A stretch of 64,000 nucleotides of DNA from positions 62,001-126,000 of the forward strand of contig CAZCZE010000039.1 of assembly GCA_964503125.1 (NCBI GenBank), given 5' to 3'. The notes beneath the pieces were generated by a model that saw only the letters and a list, made by a program, of their open reading frames with translations, had not been told where the DNA came from and made no database searches. Source of the DNA: FEN-1219 sp964503125 (GTDB lineage: Bacteria; Pseudomonadota; Gammaproteobacteria; Steroidobacterales; Rariloculaceae). Positions within the stretch are counted from its first letter, which is position 1, and every line of letters begins with the position of its first letter. This document shows positions 46,753 through 56,083 of the stretch, in pieces. Both the position numbers and the translations under genes were made by a program.

Positions 46753-48263
46753 GCCGTGAGCCGCCGCGCGAGCTCGTCGGGAGCGGCCGTGCCCAGGAGC
46801 TCGAGCGTGAGCCGCACGCCGAAGCCCGTGATGTCGGTGGGAACGTGCGCCAGGCCGCCTTTGTGCTGGCCGGCGCTCAGGTCGACGTGCACCCACGGGA
46901 TCGTCTTCGGCACGAAACGGCTCAAGAAACGCGCGCCGAGGATGTGATCGCCGGCGTTCTCGACGGCGCATTGCTTGATGTCGGCGACGTCGCTCTTCAA
47001 CAGCTCGTCGTAGTCCTCGTCCATCGGGAACGGCCAGACGCGTTCGCCGCTCGCCGCGCCGGCGTCGTGCAACAACGCGTTCGCGGCCCAGCGGTTCGAG
47101 AACACGCCGGAGTAGCGCTCCGTGAGCGCGGCGACGCACGCGCCCGTGAGCGTCGCGTAGTCGATGATGACCGACGGCTTCTCGCGCGCGGCGAGCGCGA
47201 GCGTGTCCGCCAGCACCATGCGGCCTTCGGCATCGGTGTGGATCACTTGAATCGTCGTGCCGTTCGCGGCCGTGACGACGTCCTGCGATTTGTAGGCGTC
47301 GGCCGAGAGCCGGTTCTCGGTGATGGCGAGCCAGGCATCGACGCCGTACGGCGCCTTCAGGTCCGCGAGCGCGAGCAACGTGCCGAGCGCGACGGCGCTG
47401 CCCGCCATGTCGGTGTGCATGTCGAGCATGCTCAAGAACGGCTTCAAGTTCGTGCCGCCCGTATCGAACAACACGCCCTTGCCGACGAGTGCGAGCGCGC
47501 CGCGCGTTTGTCCCTTCGGTCGATAACGCAAGTGCACGATCCCGGCCTCGCGCGTCGCGTTGCCGCGCGCCACGGCGAGGAACGCGCCGGCGCCGAGCCT
47601 GCGCAGCTCGCGCTCGCCTAAAAAACGGCAGCCGATGCGGCGCGTTTTGGCGAGCCGCTCGACTGCCTGGCGATACGCCGGCGCCGTCAGCACGTTCGGC
47701 GGCAACGCCGTGAACCAACGCGCGACGTTGTTGCCGAGCGTCTGCGCGCGCGCGCTGTCGACATCGACTCCGCCGTGCGACGTCAGCAATCGTAGGCTCG
47801 CGAGGCGCGCCGGTGCGGCCTTCCTCGCAGCCTTGAACTCGGGGAGCGCGAAGGCCGCGGTGCCGCCTGCGGCGAGCAACGCAGCGGTGGCGCGGCGTTC
47901 GGCCGTGGCGTCGAGCCCGACGAGCGCGATCGCGAGCGAGCGCGGCTTGTCGCGCAGGCACTCGTGCAACGCTTTGCGGGCCCAGGTCAGCGCGGCGAAC
48001 GTCGAGGTTGCGCCGAACGCGGTCGCCGTGAGTCCCGTGGCACGCGCGTTGGTGGCACGCGTGCTTGCGAAATCGTCGCCGTTGCGCGTTGCGCGTTTAA
48101 GCAACGTCGCGAGCTGCCGACCGTGCGGCAAACGCGCGAGCGCGATGTTGCGTTTGCCACCGGTCACGACGAGCAGGTGATCGACACGGTCGAGCAACGA
48201 GCGAGTCGGTAGACCTAAGCTTGCGGTGACGCCGAGCGGCGCAAAATTGGGTAGCTCGATCAT
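46749..48263 (-). CDS. M17 leucyl aminopeptidase family protein
   Basis: A metallo-aminopeptidase related to PepA. The metal-binding blocks VGKGVLFDTGGTNLKP (Lys), the Asp in DMHTDMAGS, and HTDAEGRMVLAD are present; in PepA the last is NTDAEGR, so His replaces Asn here. The SAGQHKGG tail and the N-terminal 150-residue domain differ from classical PepA, marking a divergent subfamily. The start is uncertain: ATG 48263 (504 aa, used here) has no clear Shine-Dalgarno; TTG 48326 would add 21 residues. It overlaps rnt by 4 bp. Confidence 0.87.
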   Translation of the reverse strand: MIELPNFAPLGVTASLGLPTRSLLDRVDHLLVVTGGKRNIALARLPHGRQLATLLKRATRNGDDFASTRATNARATGLTATAFGATSTFAALTWARKALHECLRDKPRSLAIALVGLDATAERRATAALLAAGGTAAFALPEFKAARKAAPARLASLRLLTSHGGVDVDSARAQTLGNNVARWFTALPPNVLTAPAYRQAVERLAKTRRIGCRFLGERELRRLGAGAFLAVARGNATREAGIVHLRYRPKGQTRGALALVGKGVLFDTGGTNLKPFLSMLDMHTDMAGSAVALGTLLALADLKAPYGVDAWLAITENRLSADAYKSQDVVTAANGTTIQVIHTDAEGRMVLADTLALAAREKPSVIIDYATLTGACVAALTERYSGVFSNRWAANALLHDAGAASGERVWPFPMDEDYDELLKSDVADIKQCAVENAGDHILGARFLSRFVPKTIPWVHVDLSAGQHKGGLAHVPTDITGFGVRLTLELLGTAAPDELARRLTA

Positions 48264-48459
48264 CGGGTTTTCGTCGAGCGGCGTGGCGCGGAGCAGGATC
48301 TCATTGCCTTGACCGGTTTTCCACAAACCCCGATCATAGCTCCGCTAGGGCGGGGGTCAGGTGGGCGTTACGAACGGGCTCGCATCCTAGCAGGAATCGT
48401 CACGCAAGAAGCGGCGCTCCTGCGCTCGTTCCGCGCGATTGCTGGAGTACGATGTTCTC

Positions 48460-51150
48460 ATGGCGACTGCAAGACCACTGCCGTTGATCGCTCTTAAAGG
48501 GGACGACTTCGATCCGGAGGAAACGCAGGAGTGGCTCGAGTCGATCGACTCCGTCCTTCGAGTGCACGGCGCCGAGCGCGCTCACTACCTCCTCGAATGC
48601 ATGATCGATCACGCGCGCCGCTCCGGCGCGTACCTGCCCTATAGCCCGAACACCGCGTACCTCAACACGATTCCCGTCGGCCAGCAGCCGGAATACCCGG
48701 GCGATCGCGCCGTCGAGCGGCGCATCGAGGCGTATATCCGCTGGAACGCGATGGCCATGGTCGTACACGCCAATCGCAAGAGCTCGGAGTACGGCGGCCA
48801 CATCGCGAGCTACGCGTCCTCGGCCACGCTCTACGAAGTCGGGTTCAATCACTTCTGGCGCGCGCCGACAGCCGAGCACGGCGGCGACCTCGTGTACTTC
48901 CAGGGGCATTCGTCGCCGGGCATCTACGCACGCGCCTTCCTCGAAGGGCGCCTCGACGAGAACAACTTGAATCACTTCCGCCAGGAAGTCGTCGGGCCCG
49001 GCGTCGGGCTGTCGTCGTATCCGCATCCCTGGCTCATGCCCGACTTCTGGCAGTTCCCGACGGTGTCGATGGGGCTCGGCCCCATGATGGCGATCTACCA
49101 GGCGCGCTTCCTGCGCTACCTCGAGGCGCGCGGCATCGTGCCCGCGCAGGATCGCAAGGTCTGGTGCTTCTTGGGCGACGGCGAGACCGACGAGCCCGAG
49201 TCGATGGGCGCGATCACGATGCCGGTGCGCGAGCGGCTCGACAACCTGATCTTCGTCATCAACTGCAACCTCCAGCGCCTCGACGGTCCGGTCCGCGGCA
49301 ACGGCAAGATCATCCAGGAGCTCGAGGCCGTGTATCAGGGCGCGGGTTGGAACGTGCTCAAGGTCGTCTGGGGCTCGCGTTGGGATCCGCTGCTCGCGCG
49401 CGACCAGAACGGGTTGTTGCGCAAGTTGATGGAAGAGTGCGTCGACGGCGACTACCAGGCATTCAAGGCCAAAGGCGGCGCGTACACGCGCGAGCACTTC
49501 TTCGGCCGCTACCCCGAGCTCAAGGCGATGGTGGCGCACCTTTCGGATGAGGACATCTGGCACTTGAATCGCGGCGGCCACGACCCCGTCAAGGTCTACG
49601 CCGCCTACGCCCAGGCCGTGCAGCACGCGGGCCGGCCGACGGTGATTCTCGCGAAGACCGTCAAAGGCTTCGGCATGGGCGAGGCCGGCGAAGGCCAGAA
49701 CATCACGCACCAAAAAAAGAAGCTCGACGACGAGGATTTGAAGCAATTTCGCGACCGCTTCCACGTGCCGCTCACTGACGAGCAGCTCGCGCAACTCGAG
49801 TACTACAAGCCCGCCGAGGACAGCGAGGAGACGCGCTACCTCAAGGAGCGGCGCGCGAAGCTCGGCGGCTTCCTGCCGATCCGTCGGCATAAGGTCGAGT
49901 CGCTACAGGTGCCCGACCTTGAGTTCTTCAAGAGTCAGCTCGAAGGCAGCGGCGAACGTGAGTTCTCGACGACGATGGCGTTCGTGCGCATTCTCACCGC
50001 GCTCGTGCGCGACAAGAACTTGGGGTCGCGCATCGTGCCCATCGTTCCCGACGAGGCGCGCACGTTCGGCATGGAAGGCATGTTCCGGCAGATCGGCATC
50101 TACTCGTCGCTGGGCCAGCTCTCCACGCCGCAGGACTCCGACCAGCTCTCGTACTACCGCGAGGACAAGAAGGGCCAGATCTTGGAGGAGGGCATCAACG
50201 AAGGCGGCGCGTATTGCTCGTGGATCGCGGCCGCAACCTCGTACGCCAATCACGGCGTGCAGATGATTCCTTTCTATATCTACTACTCGATGTTCGGCTT
50301 CCAGCGCATCGGCGACTTCGCGTGGGCCGGCGGCGATATGCGCGCGCGCGGCTTCCTGCTCGGCGGCACGGCGGGACGCACGACGCTCGCGGGCGAGGGC
50401 CTCCAGCACCAAGACGGGCACAGCCAGCTCGTGGCCACGACGATTCCCAACTGCCGCGCCTACGACCCATGCTTCAACTATGAGCTCGCCGTCATCATCC
50501 AGGACGGCTTGCGGCGCATGTGCGCGGAGCAGGAGAGCATCTTCTATTACATCACCGTGATGAACGAAAACTACGCGCATCCGCCGTTGCCGGCCGGCAC
50601 GGAGGCCGGAATCCTGCGCGGCATGTACGAGCTCAAGCAGGGTGGCAAGGGTAAGGTGCGCGTGCAGCTTTTGGGCTCGGGCACGATTTTGCGCGAAGTG
50701 CTTGCGGCCGCGGCGGTGCTCGAGGAGAAGTACGGCGTCCCGGCGGACGTGTGGAGCGTCACGAGCTTCAGCGAGCTACGGCGCGATGCGCTCGACGTCG
50801 AGCGCTGGAACGCCCTTCATCCGGGCACGCAACCGCGCGTGAGCTATGTCGCCGAGCGGTTCGCCGGGCGCGGCGGCCCGTTCGTCGCGGCCACGGACTA
50901 CATGAAGCTCGTCTCGGACCAGATTCGCCAGTGGGTGCCGGGCCGTTACTCCGTGCTCGGCACCGACGGCTTCGGGCGCAGCGACGGCCGATCCGCGCTG
51001 CGCCACCACTTCGAGGTGGATCGCAAGGCGGTCGTGGTCGCGGCGCTCAAGGCGCTCGCGGACGAAGGCAGCGTCGACGCGAGCACGGTCGTCAAAGCCA
51101 TGACGGATCTCGGCGTCGATCCCGAGAAGCCGAATCCCGTCACGCAGTAA
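48460..51150 (+). CDS. aceE: Pyruvate dehydrogenase E1 component (homodimeric type)
   Basis: E1 decarboxylates pyruvate with thiamine diphosphate and passes the acetyl group to lipoyl-E2. It is the single-chain (alpha2) type of about 896 aa. The TPP/Mg motif is GDGETDEPES (from about residue 239). Family blocks include NTIPVGQQPEYPGDRAVERR, YFQGHSSPGIYARAFLEGRL and DEARTFGMEGMFRQIGIYSS. The C-terminal region has RYSVLGTDGFGRSD. The ATG at 48460 is taken (a TTG seven codons earlier is open). It leads the aceE-aceF-lpdA operon, 21 bp before aceF. Confidence 0.97.
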   Translation: MATARPLPLIALKGDDFDPEETQEWLESIDSVLRVHGAERAHYLLECMIDHARRSGAYLPYSPNTAYLNTIPVGQQPEYPGDRAVERRIEAYIRWNAMAMVVHANRKSSEYGGHIASYASSATLYEVGFNHFWRAPTAEHGGDLVYFQGHSSPGIYARAFLEGRLDENNLNHFRQEVVGPGVGLSSYPHPWLMPDFWQFPTVSMGLGPMMAIYQARFLRYLEARGIVPAQDRKVWCFLGDGETDEPESMGAITMPVRERLDNLIFVINCNLQRLDGPVRGNGKIIQELEAVYQGAGWNVLKVVWGSRWDPLLARDQNGLLRKLMEECVDGDYQAFKAKGGAYTREHFFGRYPELKAMVAHLSDEDIWHLNRGGHDPVKVYAAYAQAVQHAGRPTVILAKTVKGFGMGEAGEGQNITHQKKKLDDEDLKQFRDRFHVPLTDEQLAQLEYYKPAEDSEETRYLKERRAKLGGFLPIRRHKVESLQVPDLEFFKSQLEGSGEREFSTTMAFVRILTALVRDKNLGSRIVPIVPDEARTFGMEGMFRQIGIYSSLGQLSTPQDSDQLSYYREDKKGQILEEGINEGGAYCSWIAAATSYANHGVQMIPFYIYYSMFGFQRIGDFAWAGGDMRARGFLLGGTAGRTTLAGEGLQHQDGHSQLVATTIPNCRAYDPCFNYELAVIIQDGLRRMCAEQESIFYYITVMNENYAHPPLPAGTEAGILRGMYELKQGGKGKVRVQLLGSGTILREVLAAAAVLEEKYGVPADVWSVTSFSELRRDALDVERWNALHPGTQPRVSYVAERFAGRGGPFVAATDYMKLVSDQIRQWVPGRYSVLGTDGFGRSDGRSALRHHFEVDRKAVVVAALKALADEGSVDASTVVKAMTDLGVDPEKPNPVTQ

Positions 51151-51171
51151 GCGCCGCGCAAGATCCAACCC

Positions 51172-52809
51172 GTGGAAGTCGTCGTACCCGATCTAGGTGA
51201 CTTCGCCGACGTCGAAATCATCGAGGTGCTCGTCAAACCCGGCGACTCGGTGCAGGCGGAGCAGGGACTCATCACGCTCGAGACCGAGAAGGCCACGATG
51301 GACATTCCGTCGCCGGCCGCGGGAACGGTCACTGCGCTCAAGGTGAAAGTCGGCGACCGCGTGTCGACGGGCAGCGTGATCGCGACGCTCGAGACGGCGG
51401 CTGCGCCCGCCGTCGCCGTGGCGCCGGCCGATGCGCGCCCCGAGGACGATCGCACGGTGCGCCAACCCAAGGTGCCGCGGGCCGACGACCGTACCGTGCG
51501 CCAACCGAAGTTGCCGCCCGGCTCGCCCCCGGGACCGGTGCCGCGCACCGTCGTCGTGCCGGACCTCGGCGACTTCGCGAACGTCGAGATCATCGACGTG
51601 CTCGTCAAGGCGGGTGACGACGTCGCCGCAGAGCAGGGCCTCATCACGCTCGAGACCGAAAAGGCAGCCATGGACGTGCCGGCGCCGGAAGCCGGGCGCG
51701 TGCTCGAGGTCAAGGTGGCGGTCGGCGGCAAGGTTTCGGCGGGCGACGCCGTGCTCGTTTTGCTGCCGAGCGGCGGCGGCGCGGCACCGACGGCGCCGCC
51801 TGCGGCTGCCGCGGCACCGCAGCGCGCCGAGCCGACCGCGAAATCGGCGACCGCGCCGCGCGCGGCGGGGCAGACGCGCAGCGCCGTGGCGCCGACGCCG
51901 ACCTCGTTCGGCGAGGCGCACGCCGGTCCCTCGGTCCGCAGGCTCGCGCGCGAGCTCGGCGTGGAGCTCGGCCGCGTGCGCGGCTCGGGCGCCAAGGGCC
52001 GCGTCACGGCCGACGACGTCAAGGCGTTCGTCAAGGAGATCATGCAAGGCGGCGGCGCCGGTAGCGCGCTGCCGAGCGTGCCGGTCGTCGACTTCGCCAA
52101 ATATGGCCGCATCGAGAGCGAGCCGCTGTCGCGCATTCAGAAGATTTCGGGCCCGCGGTTGCACGCGAGCTGGGTCAATATCCCGCACGTCACGCAGCAC
52201 GACGAAGCCGACATCACCGAGCTCGAGGAGAAACGCGCGGCGCTCAAGGAGCAGGCGCTCGAGCGCGGCATCAAGCTCACGCCGCTCGCGTTCATCGTGC
52301 GCGCCTGCGCGCTCGCGCTCGCCGAGATGCCGCACTTCAAGTCGTCGCTCGCTCCCGACGGCGCGAGCCTCGTCATCAAGCACTACACGCACATCGGCTT
52401 CGCGGCCGACACGCCGCAGGGCCTCGTCGTGCCCGTGATCCGCGATGCCGACAAGAAGGACCTCTACGAGATGGCGAAGTCGCTCGCAACGCTCAGTGAA
52501 CGCGCGCGCACCGGCAAGCTCCAGCCCGACGACATCCAGGGCGGCGTGTTCACGATCTCGAGCTTGGGCGGCATCGGCGGGCGCTTCTTCACGCCCGTCA
52601 TCAACGCGCCCGAGGTCGCGATCCTCGGCGTGTCGCGCAGCTCCTGGCAGCCCGTCTATCGCGACATGGCGTTCGTGCCGCGGCTGCTGCTGCCGCTGTC
52701 GTTGTCGTACGACCACCGCGTCATCGACGGCGCGAAGGCCGTGCGCTTCACGACGCGGCTCGGTGAGATCCTCGCGAATCCCGGCCAGCTCGTGGAGGCC
52801 ATTCCGTGA
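51172..52809 (+). CDS. aceF: Dihydrolipoyl acetyltransferase (E2) with two lipoyl domains
   Basis: E2 transfers acetyl from lipoyl arms to CoA. From GTG 51172 it has lipoyl domain 1 (Lys40 in LETEKATMD), a linker, lipoyl domain 2 (Lys164 in LETEKAAMD), an Ala/Pro linker, the E1/E3-binding domain (about 245-280, PSVRRLARELGVELGRVRGS) and the acyltransferase core with SYDHRVIDGAKA (His near 515). The linker between the lipoyl domains carries an internal duplicate, DDRTVRQPK, at 92-100 and 105-113. The length is 545 aa. It overlaps the lpdA start by 4 bp. Confidence 0.97.
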   Translation: MEVVVPDLGDFADVEIIEVLVKPGDSVQAEQGLITLETEKATMDIPSPAAGTVTALKVKVGDRVSTGSVIATLETAAAPAVAVAPADARPEDDRTVRQPKVPRADDRTVRQPKLPPGSPPGPVPRTVVVPDLGDFANVEIIDVLVKAGDDVAAEQGLITLETEKAAMDVPAPEAGRVLEVKVAVGGKVSAGDAVLVLLPSGGGAAPTAPPAAAAAPQRAEPTAKSATAPRAAGQTRSAVAPTPTSFGEAHAGPSVRRLARELGVELGRVRGSGAKGRVTADDVKAFVKEIMQGGGAGSALPSVPVVDFAKYGRIESEPLSRIQKISGPRLHASWVNIPHVTQHDEADITELEEKRAALKEQALERGIKLTPLAFIVRACALALAEMPHFKSSLAPDGASLVIKHYTHIGFAADTPQGLVVPVIRDADKKDLYEMAKSLATLSERARTGKLQPDDIQGGVFTISSLGGIGGRFFTPVINAPEVAILGVSRSSWQPVYRDMAFVPRLLLPLSLSYDHRVIDGAKAVRFTTRLGEILANPGQLVEAIP

Positions 52810-54605
52810 GCCGAGTCGAAGTGCGCATCCCCGAGCTCGGGGACTTCAGCGCCGTCGACGTCATCGAGGTCCACGTGCAGGCGGGGCAGGTCATCGCCGC
52901 CGAGGATCCGCTCATCACGCTCGAGACCGACAAGGCTACGATGGACGTGCCGTCGCCGAGCGCGGGCACCGTGGTCTCGGTCGCGATCGCGAAGGGAGCC
53001 AAAGTATCCGCGGGCGATCTCGTCGTGGTGCTCGATGCGGCGGAAAGCTCGGCGAAGCCCGCGGCGAAGGCGGTGCCAGCCGCGGCGGCCAAGCCGGCGA
53101 CGCCGGCACCGGCTTCAACTCGCCCGAGCCCCGTTGCGTCCGCAGCCGCGTCGCGGGCGGCACCGGCTGTCACGGCCACGGCCGCGAGTCCGCCGCCCGG
53201 CAAGCGCCTCGCCGTCATCGGCGCCGGTCCCGGCGGTTACACGGCCGCGTTCCGCGCTGCGGATCTCGGCCTCGAGGTCACGCTCGTCGAGCGGTGGCCC
53301 ACGCTCGGCGGAGTCTGCTTGAACGTGGGGTGCATTCCGTCGAAAGCGTTGCTGCACGCCGCGCACGTCATCGAGGACGCCCACGAGATGGGCGAGCGCG
53401 GTATCGCGTTCGCCAAGCCAAAGATCGATACGACGAAGCTGCGCGGCTGGAAGAGCAGCGTCGTCAAACAGCTCACGAATGGTCTCGACACGCTCGCGAA
53501 GCAACGCAAGGTCCGTGTCGTGCGCGGCACGGCGCGCTTCGCCTCGCCCAATCAGCTCGAGGTGGAGCGTGACGGGACGCGCGAGGTCGTCGATTTCGAT
53601 CAATGCATCATCGCGGCCGGCAGCGAGCCCGCGATGCTGCCGGGCTTGCCCAACGACCCGCGCATCATGGACTCGACCGGGGCGCTCGAGCTTACCGTGC
53701 TGCCCGAGCGCATGCTCGTCATCGGCGGCGGCATCATCGGGCTCGAGATGGCGACCGTCTACGACGCACTCGGCGTCAAGGTCAGCGTCGTCGAGCTCAC
53801 CAAGACTCTCATCCCGGGCTGCGACCGCGATCTGATCAGGCCGCTCGAGAAACGAATCGCGGCGCGTTACGAGGCCATCATGCTCGGCACGCGCTTCGTC
53901 AAGATGGCAGCGAGCCCGCGTGGTATCACGGTGCACTTGGAAGGCGACCAGGCGCCTGCGAAACCGCAGACCTACGGTCTCGTGCTCGTGGCCGTGGGGC
54001 GCAGCGCCAACGGGCGCAAGATCGCGGCCGAGAAGGCGGGCGTCGCCGTCGACGAGCGCGGGCTCATCAAGGTCGACAACCAGCAGCGCACCAACGTGCC
54101 GCACATCTTCGCGATCGGCGACATCGTCGGCGCGCCGATGCTCGCGCACAAAGCGAGCCACGAGGGCAAAGTCGCGGCGGAGGTTGCGGCCGGTCTCAAG
54201 AGCTTCTTCGACGCGCGCGTCGTGCCCGCGGTCGCCTACACCGATCCCGAGGTCGCATGGGTGGGGCTCACGGAGGACGAGGCCAAGGCGCGCGGCGTCG
54301 CGTACGAGAAGGGCACGTTTCCGTGGGCCGCGAGCGCGCGCTCGCTCACGCTCGGCCGCAGCGAAGGGCTCACGAAGCTACTGTTCGACGCGGGAACGAG
54401 GCGGTTGATCGGCGCGGGGCTCGTCGGTGCGAACGCCGGCGACCTGATCGCCGAGGCCGCGCTGGCGATCGAGATGGGCACCGATGCCGCCGACATCGGC
54501 CTCACGGTGCACCCGCACCCCACGTTGTCCGAGACGATCGCCTTCGCGGCCGAGGCGGCCGAGGGCACGATCACCGATCTGTACGTGCCGAAGAAGCGTC
54601 ACTGA
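52806..54605 (+). CDS. lpdA: Dihydrolipoyl dehydrogenase (E3) with an N-terminal lipoyl domain
   Basis: E3 reoxidises dihydrolipoyl groups and reduces NAD+. Unlike the usual ~470-aa E3, this 599-aa protein starts with a full lipoyl domain (residues 1-78; Lys43 in TLETDKATMDVP) and an Ala/Pro linker (to about 130). The flavoprotein has GAGPGGYTAAFRAADLGL, the redox disulfide CLNVGC (Cys171/Cys176), the NAD motif GGGIIGLEMATVYDALG and the catalytic HPHPTLSE. The GTG start overlaps the aceF stop (GTGA). The lipoyl-E3 fusion is found in some Beta- and Gammaproteobacteria. Confidence 0.97.
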   Translation: MSRVEVRIPELGDFSAVDVIEVHVQAGQVIAAEDPLITLETDKATMDVPSPSAGTVVSVAIAKGAKVSAGDLVVVLDAAESSAKPAAKAVPAAAAKPATPAPASTRPSPVASAAASRAAPAVTATAASPPPGKRLAVIGAGPGGYTAAFRAADLGLEVTLVERWPTLGGVCLNVGCIPSKALLHAAHVIEDAHEMGERGIAFAKPKIDTTKLRGWKSSVVKQLTNGLDTLAKQRKVRVVRGTARFASPNQLEVERDGTREVVDFDQCIIAAGSEPAMLPGLPNDPRIMDSTGALELTVLPERMLVIGGGIIGLEMATVYDALGVKVSVVELTKTLIPGCDRDLIRPLEKRIAARYEAIMLGTRFVKMAASPRGITVHLEGDQAPAKPQTYGLVLVAVGRSANGRKIAAEKAGVAVDERGLIKVDNQQRTNVPHIFAIGDIVGAPMLAHKASHEGKVAAEVAAGLKSFFDARVVPAVAYTDPEVAWVGLTEDEAKARGVAYEKGTFPWAASARSLTLGRSEGLTKLLFDAGTRRLIGAGLVGANAGDLIAEAALAIEMGTDAADIGLTVHPHPTLSETIAFAAEAAEGTITDLYVPKKRH

Positions 54606-55154
54606 GCGCCCCTGCGGGCGCGCATGTTGAAGGCCCCGCCGGACACGCTCCGCGATCTCCCTAGCGATCTCTTGCGCCGAGCGGCCCGTTGTCGAGATGT
54701 GCTCCGCAAACTCCGGCGCTCCGTGCGCGTCGCAGCATTCGGCGGACCGTCGGAGCTGCCACTGTGTCGGGCCGCGCTTCTCGCGCGCGGCCAATCGTTC
54801 GAGAACGACCGCATGGGGTGCGGTAAGGCAGAAGTGCATAGTCGGAACGCCACGGCTTCGCAAGTAGGCGAGAAAGCCTTCGAGGTACGAGAGGTTGGAG
54901 AAGGCCATCGGCACGATGATCGTCGTGCGGAACCGGTGTGCCACGCGAATGGCGCGAGCGCCGATCAGTCGCCACGCGGCGAGATCTTGAAAATCGTCCG
55001 TTCGGCGATGGCGGGGCCACAACGGCGCAAAGCGTGACAGAACCACGCCGATGGGCTCGGGATCGATCACGGCACTCCCCGGAAGCTCGCTCGCGAGGAG
55101 GCGAGACACCGTCGTTTTACCTATTCCGAACGAACCGTTGATGAAGATGACCAT
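54378..55154 (-). CDS. P-loop kinase/ATPase-like protein overlapping the lpdA 3' end
   Basis: A small P-loop protein: FINGSFGIGKTTVSRLLASE (Walker A GSFGIGKTT, residues 7-15), then a nucleotide-kinase-like region (IDPEPIGVVL, RTTIIVPMAFSN) and a lid-like Arg-rich stretch (RLAAREKRGPTQWQLRRSAE). The recognisable domain ends near residue 180. The frame has no stop there and runs on for about 75 residues antisense to the lpdA 3' end, giving 258 aa. The tail is likely an accident of a lost stop codon or a frameshift; a +1 or -1 change near 54640 would reach a stop at 54599-54601. It is possibly a cassette gene. Confidence 0.6.
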   Translation of the reverse strand: MVIFINGSFGIGKTTVSRLLASELPGSAVIDPEPIGVVLSRFAPLWPRHRRTDDFQDLAAWRLIGARAIRVAHRFRTTIIVPMAFSNLSYLEGFLAYLRSRGVPTMHFCLTAPHAVVLERLAAREKRGPTQWQLRRSAECCDAHGAPEFAEHISTTGRSAQEIAREIAERVRRGLQHARPQGRSVTLLRHVQIGDRALGRLGREGDRLGQRGVRVHREADVGGIGAHLDRQRGLGDQVAGVRTDEPRADQPPRSRVEQ

Positions 55155-55160
55155 AACGCC

Positions 55161-55538
55161 TCATAGCGGTTCTCGTAACTGATACTGATTGCCCTCGGGA
55201 TCGACGGCATCTTGCACCGCGTGGTCGCGAAACTGCCATCTCTTCGAGCCGTCACCGATGCGGCCGCCGAGCCGCGCAGCCGCAAGCAACGTCGGTTCTA
55301 TAGAAGAAACGAAGAAGACCAACTTGATCGGGGTTCGCGATCGCACCTGCGGCGGGCTCGAGATTTCGATCTGCGAAGCAACGGGTTCCGGAACTTGGAC
55401 GATCGACAGCTCGACTCCGGGCGCGGTCAAGACCGCGTAGTCACCGTGTTGAAACTCGTCCACCACGAGCCCCAACGTCGTGTAGAGCTCCACCAGACGG
55501 TCAAGGTTCTTCGCGTACAGGACGGCTGCGAGCGTCAT
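55161..55538 (-). CDS. VOC-superfamily (glyoxalase/bleomycin-resistance-like) protein
   Basis: A 125-aa single-domain protein of the vicinal oxygen chelate fold. The opening MTLAAVLYAKNLDRLVELYT matches the typical strand-helix of the family, followed by GDYAVLTAPGVELSIVQV and the C-terminal AVQDAVDPEGNQYQLREPL with the DPEGN motif. Some VOC metal ligands are hard to place, so enzymatic activity is unproven. It is 6 bp upstream of the P-loop protein on the same strand. G+C is lower than in the PDH operon. Confidence 0.85.
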   Translation of the reverse strand: MTLAAVLYAKNLDRLVELYTTLGLVVDEFQHGDYAVLTAPGVELSIVQVPEPVASQIEISSPPQVRSRTPIKLVFFVSSIEPTLLAAARLGGRIGDGSKRWQFRDHAVQDAVDPEGNQYQLREPL

Positions 55539-55605
55539 GAGCGTCGCCTAGCGTGCAGATCGAGGATGCTTGTCAACTAGAACGACACGAGCGGTAACCA
55601 TAAGA

Positions 55606-55650
55606 GTGTTACCCATGTCTCCGGACTAAAGTGTCACCTATGTCCTCGAC
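55606..55650. repeat. Two imperfect 20-bp direct repeats, possible IS end remnant
   Basis: GTGTTACCCATGTCTCCGGA (55606-55625) and GTGTCACCTATGTCCTCGAC (55631-55650) align with 15 of 20 matches and have a fixed 25-bp period. Ends carrying GTGTTACCCATGT repeats of this kind flank some insertion sequences in Proteobacteria. No transposase lies within the window, so at most this is a decayed end. It lies between the VOC gene and the lipoprotein cassette, in the 130 bp with no gene. Confidence 0.45.
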
Positions 55651-55668
55651 CGTTCACACCTCCGCCGA

Positions 55669-55986
55669 CTACAGGGCCGCACAGCGTTGCGGTAACGAAG
55701 CTGGCCTAGGTGGAGCTAAGGAATCATCCAGGAGTAACGGTTCGACGCACAAATCGCCGTTGTCTTGGACGACGGCCATGTACCTCTGCGCGTTGGCACA
55801 GGTAACGCGCCAGCTCTTGCGCGAAGCATCAAGTGCCTCGGCACCGATGGCACCCTCGCAGGGAAACCCGACATCTCTGACTACGCGACCAATGGCTTTG
55901 TCCGATGGCCCTACCTGAGCCGAGCAGGCCGCGAGAAGCAGCGTGCCGAGAAGCAGAGCTGACTCCAGACGCGTGATACAGCGCAT
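55669..55986 (-). CDS. Small predicted lipoprotein
   Basis: A 105-aa protein with a signal peptide and lipobox LLAAC (Cys21). The mature domain has FPCEGAIGAEALDASRKSWR, then VTCANAQRYMAVVQDNGDLC; the Cys residues suggest one disulfide. The ATG at 55986 has a strong AGGAGG upstream. No family recognised, but short proteins with a conserved 'W-x-V-T-C-A-x-G/Q-x-Y' core are common in cassettes. It is oriented like its neighbours and is followed upstream by a GCCTAAC site at 56046-56052 (minus). Confidence 0.7.
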   Translation of the reverse strand: MRCITRLESALLLGTLLLAACSAQVGPSDKAIGRVVRDVGFPCEGAIGAEALDASRKSWRVTCANAQRYMAVVQDNGDLCVEPLLLDDSLAPPRPASLPQRCAAL

Positions 55987-56083
55987 GACTCCTCCTTACC
56001 AACCGAACACAGTGCAGTATGACGAGACACAACTCGCGCGAAAAGGTTAGGCGCCCGGGGCGGGCTCCAGCCGCCGATTGGGC

